Of a DNA stretch of 64,000 nt, positions 43,455 through 55,400 are shown in pieces. The notes under the pieces are model-generated. The model did no database searches, was not told the origin of the DNA, and was given only the letters and a program-made list of their open reading frames with translations. Made by a program: the position numbers and the translations under genes. Origin of the DNA: Drosophila pseudoobscura (Eukaryota; Arthropoda; Insecta; Diptera; Drosophilidae); NCBI RefSeq assembly GCF_009870125.1, contig NC_046683.1, forward strand, positions 16,997,001-17,061,000, in the 5' to 3' direction. Positions within the stretch are counted from its first letter, which is position 1. Every line of letters begins with the position of its first letter.

Positions 43455-46400
43455 CTAGGAGACACTCTTCTCCACAGAACGTTTCACTTTCAGTTTGTCG
43501 TTCATTATACATCCCTGATCGGCCATTTTCTGTAATTTCAATGCTTTCTGTTCGCGTTTCTCGCGTTTTCTTATCTTTTTGATTTGCCTATATAACTTTG
43601 CATGGCGCTTTACTTTGTTTGGATTCTCATCGCAATAGTCCAACAGTGTCTCACAAAATGCACGTCCCATGTGTTCGTAATCCTGCGAAAAAAACACAGA
43701 AACAAACAAACAAAAAGGGCATCAGAAGAATAGCTATCATCTGATGTGATAGAGCGGATAGAGCGGTGGGCAGGCATTTGGAATTATTTGAAGGAGTCCA
43801 AAAGTCAGCGAAACTCGAACTCACGACATGTATGTTGTTCTTTTGTTTATACCATTCTCGAGACATTCTCTTTTGCAGCCCTCCGCTTTAGATTCTATCA
43901 TCCTGGAGGATCGATCACCCTTACCTGCGTATTGAAGTGCGTTCCCTTGCGTGAGCCCAGCGAGGAGCCACCAAAGGATGCCTCAATCGTATAGCTATTG
44001 GTGATGCCCAGCATCCAGACCACAATACGACCAGTGCCCTCTTTGCTGCGTTGTATTTTGAACTTGCAGCTCTCGAAGGAGAACTGCAATCAACCAATCG
44101 AATCGAATCGATTAATAATCGATCAAGTTCACCCAAGTGCATGTATTACTCACCCGGTCCGCACTGTTCTTGTGCAGCATTAGGGGGAATACCTGCTCGG
44201 TGAGCTTCTTCTCCGGATTCCGCTTGTTCTCACAGCCATAAATAAATATGTTGTGCTTGCGTGAGTGCGCGTGCATATCACAGTACATGGCCACGCCGCA
44301 TTCCTCAATCAGTCTTAGCAGTGAGGTGAAGAGAAAGCATTAGTATGGAAGGTATGGACTCGGACTCTGGCTCCTTCTCACCTTCTAATCATGGCTTTTG
44401 TATACCAAATGGATGGATATGTCTCACGGATAACCGTGCGATATTGACGGTTCAAATCCTTGCCGGTCAACGAATTGCGCGTATTGCCCACGATCACACC
44501 ATCGGGATTCAGCATTGGCACTAGCTTGAAGATAAACTTGTGGCGCAGCCGCTTGGCCACTGTCGTATCGCCAGTGATAAAGTCCATCAGTCCCTTCATC
44601 ATCCATGAGGCGGGCGTTTCGCTTGGATGGACACGTGCCGAAACCACAATCGATTTTTTGCGCTGCTCCAGGAAAAGAAGAATGGATCACAGCTCAAAGA
44701 TCACTTAGATCTTTGGGGGCTTACCCGCATATTCTCTTCGTTACTGGACGGCGCCGTCACCGTCAGATAGTAGACATTATTCCCGGCCAAAGTACGGCAG
44801 AGCAGACGCAGTTTGCAAAACTTTGACTTGACCGGATGACGCTGGATCTCCATGAGATAGTCCTGCAGATCGCTGTACGTGTACGGATAGCTGTGGGCGA
44901 AGTAAACCGTATCCTCATCGTGCTCAAACTCAATGGTGAATGTGAGCGTGTATGTGGAGTTGTCCTCGTCCTCCTCGTTGGCATTATTGCTGGTACTTCT
45001 TCTTGGGATGAGAAGAATCAATTAAGAAACCTGAATATGCCAGTAGAGAGAGAGAGGGATATGGTTTTTGGGACTTACTCGTCATCATTCCGATAGTAGC
45101 AGATATTGTCGCCACAGCGCCGCCAGCCCTCGTTCTTCTGCTTGGCCCCCAGGGTGGAGTACATGACCGGCTGCATGCCATCGTTGTAGAGGCTGTCGGA
45201 CTTCACGAGATTCACAATCGAGAAGCGATAGAGCATCTTGCGGCGCGTGCGTCGGACACGGAAGTAGAACCACTGCTTGGAGCGGCTCGTGTAGAGATCG
45301 GGACGCAGGTACAGCTCGTAATAGGTGGGCGTGATCTGTACCGCTTTGGCCAGGTTGCCGCTCTCGAAGCGGGACTCAAACTCGAGGCCGTCGTACTCCT
45401 CGGGATTCATCGGATGGCAGTTCGTGACGAATTTGGCACCGCCCACCGCCGAACGGCTGAACTGTTCTTGTGGTAGAGGATTAGAAGAGGATAACAACGA
45501 TTGAGACGAGGTGTTCGTCTCCTGATTAGTCGATGATTCTTGACTCTGGAACGATTGCTGCTTCAGCAGGGATGAATCTTGGCTCAGCCTGTAAGCATTA
45601 AGGCTACTCGTGGTAGTGCCTGTGCTACTGCCAGGAATGGTGCTAGTGCTAGTCAGAACCCCCGTCCCACCCTTGAGTCTATCCATGGAGTTTGGCTCTG
45701 TTTCACCATGGCGTGCCCCCCTTGAAGCAGTCCCTGCCGCTGCAAGGGTAGCCGCCTGCGAATATGGTATATTGCTGCCACTTAGCATGAAGGACCTCTT
45801 CCGTGGGGGCTTGCCCTTCTGCTGCCCCCCAGCTGTGGGTGGGATTAGGATGGGGCTTGTCATCAAACCAACTACTTAAATATTCAACTAAACTACTAGG
45901 AAAATCAAAGATTATAGAGCACATAGAAGTAGAAATCTAAGAGAATGAGGGTGTAAGCCGGTGATAGAATTAGTTCTATGTGTTCTGTAATCCCTAATCT
46001 TCTGTCATTTGAAGGGAGTACTTTTGGCACGAGATTGATGCTAGATCTATGATTAAGGATCTCTAGATCTCAATCCCTTCCAAAGATCTCCTTTCGATTT
46101 GCTTACACGCTAGCTTGGTTTTGGTCTTTCTTGCATCCCCCACCAGGGTTTCCGTTTCGGATACATTTCCAGAGCCACCAGAAGGCGCTGGCATATCATC
46201 AGCACCACCAGCAAGGCGGCATGAATGGCATGATGTTTCCCCGCCGCTGTCGGGTGATTCCGTATCGGATTCCGTATCGGAATCGGAACTATCGGAACTT
46301 CGATTGATGCTAACATCAGTGCTGCTGAGCGGCACGTGATTACCCACCAAAGTGCTATTCAGTTCTGGGCCCGGGGAAACGGGCCGGACACTGCGCTCAA

Positions 46401-49400
46401 AGGCGATCTCCAGGCGAGCAATATTCTTTTTGGGCAATATGATCGGGGATATGGCATACTTGTTCGACGTCGATACCTTTTGAGTGCCGCTGGCCGATGT
46501 GTGGTGTTTGTCATCGCCATGATCTACCAGACGATCGATCACGGCCTTGGTCACATTCTTCCCGAATTGGCTGAGGATGTAGCGCGGCGACGCGGGCTTG
46601 TATTCGCTGGTGTTGTTCTTCCAGATGTCATCAATGTCACCGTTGGTGCTCTTGTCGGCCGACCTGCTCTTGGGTTTGCTGTCCGATCTGCTGGCCGTCC
46701 GGCTGTTGTGGCCAGCACTTGCCACGGCAGTGTTTTGCTGCTGTCTCTCCTCTGTGGTGGGAGTAGCAGCATTCATGTAGCGGCGCTTCTTCTCCTCGAT
46801 GAGATCCTTGATGATGGCCTTTTCCCGGGCCTCGCCACTGCCGCCGCCGGCTCCGCTCGTGTCATAGTCGTAATCGTCTTCAAAATCATTGTCATCGTCC
46901 AAGGAGGCGCTGGTCGAGCGATTGTCCAGGCTGTTGATCATCTTGGAGACGCTGTTCAGCTTGCCCCCGCGACTCCCAGCCGGCTGTCGCACAGGCGTCG
47001 AGCGACTGGGCGGCGTTGAATCGATCCTGGAGTCCGACGAGTAATCCGATTCATCGCTGGACTCATCGTCCTTCTTGGCCCTGGGCTTTGCCTGTGGTTT
47101 TTGTTTTGTTTTGTTTAGTGCCAGATTCAATGAAAGAGTGAATTTTGGATCCCTCTCCCTTCCCCCCAAAAGGGTTAGTGCAGAGTGCAGAGTGCAGAGT
47201 GCGTGACATTTGTGTGTGCGAAATGAATCTCGAATGGGTGGGTGTGCATCCGAATTCGAATGCAGAATACTCACATAATTGACGGCACTGATGGGACTGT
47301 AGCTGAACACAACAATGCCATTCTCCTCGCCAACGGGCCGTGGCTTCAGCTCGTTGCCCGTCGGTATATTGAGTGGCTCGGGCTGGGCCGGCACATAGGG
47401 AATGTGTGTGATGCGCTCCTCGATGACCTGGAGATCAGAAAACAGAGCGAATATAAATTTACAAAAAGGAATAAAGGATATTCTTGATAGTCTATAATCA
47501 GATTCGGTTTTTAGCGAAATGAAATAGAATTCACTAGTTGATTCGCTGCACAAATGTCCCATAAGCAAACGACACAAACGCTATTCTGCATCCCTCTTTT
47601 ATACATAGACGGGATATTCTAATAATTATCCCTTTTTATCGGTTACATTTCCTTTAACTACTTTCCGTCAGGTGTTATTCCCCAGTTGTATTCCCAGTCA
47701 AATCTAGGACCAGATGTTGAAGGACGCAAAAATTCTCATCGCTGGTTGTGTGTCCTTCTTAATAAGGAATTTTAGTCAAATGTCAGTCATACGATTGCGA
47801 GTCGCAGTTATTGTCGCAAGGCAACCGATGAGGATTCCCTGGGACGCCATTTGGCCATTTCGTTTGCCCCTCGTTCATTTTCTCTTCCTTGTATCCCCAT
47901 CCCCTTTCTATCCACAGCTTTGGCTTTCACGTCACTTGCCTTGTTGTTATTGTACCCACAAGCTGGAGAAGCTTATTTGTTTAGCCCTGGATATAGTAGC
48001 GCTTACTTACATAAGACGGGATGGATGTGCACAGTGGGACATGGGCCACAGGGAGGTCTCAAGGGAACTTTAAAACGAGGATAGAAACATTGAGCGGCGA
48101 GTGCCGACGTTTTGGTTACCCTTAATTCAAAGTGTAGCCTTACTTTTTTGTCCAATTTTATCTTAATCAAATGGACATATACTTTTTCCGAATGGAGTGA
48201 ACCGAAAATCATTAGTATTTTATTTAAGGATTATATGTATCCCTTTATCCCTTATCCTTCTCCCTCAGCCATAGTTTGAGTTTTGACCTGCTAGTTTTTT
48301 TTCTTACTACTTGTGACAATTCAAACGATAGGCAGAACAGGGTTAAAATGTTCGAAGAATCGAACAAACGCAGCTCAACTATTTGCCACCACTACGCTTC
48401 GCCTGTGTAAAAAAACTGCGTTTTGCATAAACTCAACAACTTAACCCTAGCGTAAATCGTTGAAATTAAATAAATACAGCTTGTGGGTGAAATGTTGTTT
48501 GTTTATTTGTGCACTGTATGCTTTTGTATAAAAATGAAGCTATTGTTCTGATTGAAAGCTGAACATCAGCTGTTGTTTTTGCCAGCCACATGTAAACGTC
48601 GAATGCAACAATTCCAGTGAAAGCACGATCAACCGTTAATGTATGTAAAAGGTTCTGCTATTGGAACTTTGGTATTACATATTCGAAACGTCTCGTGTAC
48701 CTTTGCCGTTCACGTTCCACTGTGGGAGGCGGGAGGCGGGAGCAGAGCTTTGCTTTACATGCAAATCTGACGGTCTGTCTGTTTCTCTTTCTGTGTGTGT
48801 GTGTGTGCGTGTGTGAGCTCTGGCTTAATTGAAACATATCAGCCGTCAGTAGGCAGCTCTTTCGCGAGACGAGACCAAAACGAAAACGAAAACGAATCCC
48901 AAGCAAAAGCAATCCGCCCTCGCACTCGCGCTGTGTGACGTGTGCCAAAGGTTGCTGTAAATTATCCTTTTCTCTCTCTCTCTCTCTCTCTCTCGCTCTT
49001 TCTGTCTCTGTTTCTGCTCTTTTTATATTTTTTGTTGTATATAATTCAGCTTATTTTTGTGTAGATGTGTATGTTATCAAACTAACTAACTAATTAGCTT
49101 GTTTATTTCTCTCGTCTCGCTGTCAGGCTTCCCTCGCGACTCTCTTCACTTTTCACTCTCCCCTCTCTGTCCCTCTCTGTTTCGCTCTGTTTCTCCCAAT
49201 GGTATTGAAAACTTTATATGCCTTTATATCCGTCCATCTGTCCGCTCGTCCATTGCCAATGCCAGTGCCACTGTAGAAACAACAACCACAGCAGCAACAA
49301 AAAATAAAAAGTCAAGTCAACACTGACGGCGTTTTTGAAATTTCACTTTTTATTCGCGTTCGCAAATGTAAACGTCAGGGCCGTCGCTTTCTATGAGGGA

Positions 49401-52400
49401 AAGGAAGTGAATATACAACAGAGGAATCCGAGATAAAGGAAGAACTAAGCAAGCGATCCGAGCCACCCGTAGTACCACAAGTTCCAGTTCTCATCTCTAT
49501 AAATGAAAGGGACATGCTTTTTTCTGCTGTTTGCTACAAACATCTGGTAAAAATCATTCTACCCTCTTTTTCAGGGGTATTAACAAGTGGAAAAGAAAAG
49601 ACGATTTGCCGAACTTTCTTTGCCGATTGTTTTCCTTATTATTTTTGTCCTTAATTGCATTTAAAGTTCGTGAAACTTTGCAAATGAGTGGCTGTGCGTT
49701 TGTCTGTTCGTGTGGCAGGAAGCTTTCTACAGAAAGAAGAAGTGGACAAGGGAGAGACGAAAGAGAAATGGTTTCCAAATACAGCTCTGTTAGGGATAAT
49801 CAATATCGATATGTGTGTGCCGATCGATAGCTATCAGATTTGAATTCAAATTTAAATTTTATGAAATGATTTTTTACATTCATTGATGGCTTTTTGAGCA
49901 TTCCTTTGTTGCTTTTTTTTGGCACTTTTGTGCCAAGCAAAGCAATTGACAGGCAAATCTTTGCGTTTTTGTGTTCCTTTGATTCATTCAAACTACGCCA
50001 CAAGCAAATTGCCCAACAATTGACCTCCACTTTAATAGACTGCCGTCGCCCCCCTCTCTCACTCTCTATAACCACTTAGCAGTCACCTCGCTCTTTGCTA
50101 GCAGTCAGTGTTAGCCAATTCTCTGGGTACCCCCCCTTTGCCAGGGGGCCCCCATATTCTAGCCCATTGATCATTACCCGATTCTACTAGCCGCGGACAG
50201 GGCGTATGTGTAATATTTGCCTAAAGCACAATTTGGCAGCAGAATCGAATTCACATACAAATCCGTACAACAAATCAAATCAATTGTTAACATGGCTAAC
50301 GATTTGGCCCAACAATTAGGCAAAAGAACAGCAAGAACAGAAATCTGATGTGCAAACAAAAAAAACACGCGGAAACGAAAGGATTTTTCATTGCACTTTT
50401 TTTGGCTAACAAATGTGTGCTGCATGCCATGGGGTTAACCGGCGAGTTAACGAGGTGTAAACGCCAATGGGAGGAGGGGGGGTTGTGCACCTTTTATTTT
50501 ATTTTTTGTTTTTATTGCAATTTGACCTACATATGTATTCGTAGCGGAGAGAAGAGAAGGTAAGGTAAAGAGAAGGGGTGGATAGAAGGATGTAGGAACG
50601 GGAGGATGTTGCCTTTTTGTGGGCGCTGGCTTTTAAAGCTTCCGCGAGGTCGCTCCCACCTCCACATCCTCGGCACCTCTACTCCTTTTTAGCCACCCGC
50701 TCTCCCCCGTAAAAGATTCTCGCGCTCGCTCGTTTTATGTGCATTAATATTTATGAGGCGAGGCACGCATGTCCCCGGGATATCCTGGCAGACAAGGTGC
50801 GTGTCAAAGGCATTGAATATCCACATTACCCGCCCCGCCGCACACATCGCCCCCGAAACTAGGACACCGCTTGTCCTTCGTTCGATATTGAATTCAATGG
50901 GATGGATGGATAAATATGTGTATTTCATGGCTACAGTGTTGCACTTTTGCTCCACTACTCACCTGACACTCCACGGGCCATCTGGGGGCCTGCTGTGAGC
51001 AGTCATTGTCCTTGTCCTTCGGCAGGGCGAAAAGATCTCGCGGTTCCTTCAGTCGTGCAACGGGTCGCAGGGTCTTCTCATCCGTATTCACAACCAATTG
51101 ATTGGTCTTCAGGCCCTTTGATAAGAAACTGCCAAGGAAGCCTGCAAAACAGACACAGAGAGATTCCATTATTATTTATTTCTTAACGAATTTTACTTAA
51201 TTTCTATCATCGTTTCTTTAACCATCAAGAGGGGACCATTGCCCACATTTGAACCTTTAGGAAACACTCACTTGTGGCCGAAGAGTTTTTAAATTTTCGC
51301 TTGATTAACACATAGAAAACAAATTGAAAGTATTACAAAACTTTTCGAGTTTATTCTGGTGTAAAATGTGTGTTTCGAATTATGGAAATGATTTGTTGTG
51401 AATGAAGTATCGAAATGATTACCGAGTCAAGGCTTGAGTTGACTGCTGACTGTTTCTGTTTCTTTGTTTCCAGCTACTGGAATGTTGGCATTTCTCGAGA
51501 GACGGGGCTCGGTCATTAATATGTGGCCGGAATGAATTTCTGATAAATCTGAGAATCTGTGGGGCAGCATTTGGCGACAACAATTCATTTCCATGTCATC
51601 CTTCTCGCTCCCCCCTCTACTCTTTGTGTGGGAAAGATATTTCATTTTAATTCTTCCCCCATTTGCAGCATGCTGCCGCGACTGGCTGCAACATATTTTG
51701 TTAATTAATTTTTGGCTTTCTTTTGCCACCCCTCCCCTCCACGCCCCGCCCCTACACTCCCATCTGCTGTAGCATTCTCTGTGCTTAGACGGATTTTATT
51801 AGCGCATTAAAGCAGATTTTTGTTATTCTTTGTCCTTCTTTTTTATCTCTTTTTTCCGCCTCATTGGCAGCTACTTTTATTGCAAATTTTTACGCTGGAA
51901 TCGAGTGGGGAAGCGGAGAGGGGGAGGCAGCATGTGGAGCGCGGTCTGTGGAACATCTAGTGTCTGACCCACTGAGGTGTGCTTTTCCAGTGTAAGGAAA
52001 ATCATTTCGAATCGTGTCAACTCGATTAAAAATCGCTAATAATAATTTGCATTTGCATAAAAGAAGATTTTTGTGCGTGTGCCCCGCGGGGGGGCATCGG
52101 CATCTCATTAAATGGCATCGCGGCATCGGCATCGGCATCGGATGTGGCTAATGTTCGCGTTAAGATGAACATTAATTTAAGCAGAAGAAATCTTTTCAAA
52201 GAAAGCCCCCCCATAAAAATGTTGCTCAGAGATTTACGGCCAACAGATTTGTTCGTAAACAATTTTCAAAAATCAATTCTAAGATTTTCTTTTCCTTTCT
52301 TAAAGAAATTATTTGGTAAAGCGAAATAAGTGACAAAAAGTACTTGTATGGAAAGGTGGTTCAAAATTGGGGAATAAATGGAATTCTTAACGGTTTGGAA

Positions 52401-55400
52401 AAGGAGAATTGCAGTGGTTTCTGGGAAGAAGATCTAGGGATAGTACGGGAAGAACAGGAAAGCACACATACAATAATTCCATAGATAGGAAACTATTGAG
52501 AAAATGTCTAACCAAAAATATGTGTTTTATTTGTTTATTTAAACAAAGAAATCCTTATATTTCAATATACAAATTGATCAATATAAATAGTATAAAGAGC
52601 GACTCTTTTGTATAATTTCTAATAAATATGGTATGGTCTTTCTTTTTTTTTTATAAATAAATAGAAAAAAAAATTCATAAACCAAAAGATAATTGACTGA
52701 GTTCTTATAGCATTTCCTAATAAATATGGTAGACTTTCTCTGGGAACCCTTTAAGTATTCTTTGAAGAAATTTATTCTTAAATACTTTTCTTCCATCTCA
52801 AAAGATCTAAGGAATTATGGATCACAATATGTAAGCAAGTAAACAAGATTAGTAGAAAAGATCTCTCCCTAGCTATCCCTAACATCCCCTACCCCACTCA
52901 AGTGTTCTTTTTTTTCGCGGGGGATTGTCTTTTTGAATTATTCTCGGAACATGTCAGGGCAGAGATTACTCTCGCTTGAGTATGTGTACAATTTTGCACG
53001 ACACTCGCACTCATATGTAGACATATGTAGACTCTTCGTAAAAGTATGTCAAATTGTTTCACAGCTCGTTTCAATGGATTTCTGTGAATCCCCAACGCTT
53101 ACCGGCAAGCAGATCACTCGGGGTGGAGGATTGGCTGCAAATGCTCCTCAAAAGAAATAAATAAATAAAAGCGAAAGAAAGACAGAGAGAGAGAGAGAGA
53201 GAGAGAGTGGATGAGTGGGTGAATGAGAGGGAGACACACGCACAGCTGTTTCGTTTTTGGGACCGAAATTTTGATTGTTTTTTGGCAAATGATATTCGAA
53301 AATTTCGCGTGGCACTCAAACAAAACAAAATAAAATACAACCAAAATAAAAATGTATTTCGAAATACAATCTATAGAAAACTTTGTGTAGAACCAATAGA
53401 TAGATATGTAAATATTCTGAGATATATAAGAAATATAGAGATTGACAGCACAGAACCGTTTGAATTCAAATTATACTTCGATTAGGGCTTACTTTTGATT
53501 CGAAATAACGATTTATTCGAAGATTGATTCGGGGATACGCGAATTTAGTGGGAGAACGAGAGAGACTGCGTCTAGGAACCGTTTCGATTCGAATCGTTTC
53601 GTTTCGTTTCGGATTCGGGTTTGGCTACGATGCACACGATATTTGGTTTCAATTTCGATTTGAATTTCGTTCTGTTTTGATATTTTAGTGGAGGGCCGTC
53701 GGCCGGTCGGGGGCGATTCTTGTTTGTGTCGTTTGCCGTTGCCGCGTTGTTGACTAAAACAGAAAACCCAAGCGAATGTGGAGGAATGCTCGAAATCTTC
53801 CTTTGCCACACAGACGCTGCCGTTGGCGTCGGTTGTCTCTGCCATCGTTGGCGTCGTTGGCGACGTCGATGCGTGTGCACCTCTCGTACTGCCACTGCGA
53901 CTGCGAGACGGCGGCAGCGACAGCAAATATTATTTAATGCGAAAGAGCAAGGAACCCAAAAGAGCGAGCAAGAGCGTGCGAGCGAGGCGGCGCCAGTGAG
54001 AGTGTGGCAGAGAGCTTTTGCACTTTCGCTGCCGACGCAAGCAGTGGGCGGCCATTTGAGCTTTTGTATGCGCCCACCCTATCAGCTGTTCGCCCCTGTT
54101 TACCGTCGTCCTGTGTGTTCCGTGTGTTTGTGTGTGTGTGATCTTCCCTATTACTCGTTATGATTGCCCAACGATTATAAATCGGACTTAAATTGATCGT
54201 TAATAATTTTAATCGGTGTGAAATTATAGATCCAACTGTCTAACAAACACTAGAGAACCATCGATCGTCTCATTTAACGCTAGAATCTATAAATACATGT
54301 ATCCTCTCCCAACAAATATCTCAGCGATTATTAATCGATATGGGAATAAAACGAATTTTATCTTAATTATCCCTATAATTGGTGATGGATAATTGGAGGG
54401 ATAATTTTTGGCAAATACACAACACCAATGTGACTAATTTAAGAATACTAATTATTAATGTCTTGATATTTTATTTTGTATTTTTTTTTAGTATTTTTCG
54501 GGGATTTTATTAGTTTGTTGAATATGTAAGAGAGCAGAACTTTTATCATAAATCATCTTAGAGGAGATTGAAAGTACTATAAAGGAAAACAAGGTATTAA
54601 AACTACCGAAAAAATTAACTTTTGTTGATCTTAATATGGTTTTTTCTCAATTGTTTAAATTAAATTAAATAATGTTGCACTTTTCGAATAAACTTTTGGT
54701 GTTTATTTACTGAAAGACTCGGAAAAATGCTGCCAAGAGGAAATCGTATATGATATTACAAATCGTTCGTTATTATATCAACAAAAACAATTAGCGATGA
54801 CTAATATTACATTGCAGACCATCGGTTTAGAATTACCCTTGAACTGGGCGGTTTATTCAGGCACTTTCAGAGAATTGTTTCCACGAGTGGGAACCATTCA
54901 AGTAAATTATTATTGCTGTGCAAAGAAATTTAATATTCTGTTCTTTAAATTGTTGTTTGCCTTGATATCCAGAATGCGCAGGCACCCACGAACCACTTTG
55001 GTTGCAAAAAGCTTGCCCCAAGACGACCTTGACCTTGCACTCAAATGATGCATGCGTAATGGCATGACATCCGTCCCGTCCCGTCCCGTCCCGCCCCATT
55101 ATTTGAGGCTTTGAGCTTTCAAATGCCAGTTGGTTGTCGCTGGAGCTTTTGTTAAACGGATAGTTTTCTCCCGCCAATCGATTGCACTTTTTGTTGCCCA
55201 AAAAGAACAAAGGCAAAGGCATTCCTGCATTCCTACATTCCTGCTTTCATTCATTAACAAAACCAAAGAAAGAAAGACACCAAAGCTCTCTCTGTTTTGA
55301 AATGTTGCGCCCAGCGCCAGCTGCCCTCTGCTTGCAACAGCAGCGGCGAGACTCGACGCGACGCCAACGTTGACCGCAGAGTACGGGGACGGTAGACTGG

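Noticed and set aside
46336-47019. 227-codon open frame on the + strand
   Set aside because: Complement of the NnaD insert exon. No domain and no splice partners.
55066-55094. (GTCCC)n run as a functional element
   Set aside because: A short pentanucleotide tandem repeat in an intron with nothing around it to suggest a role.
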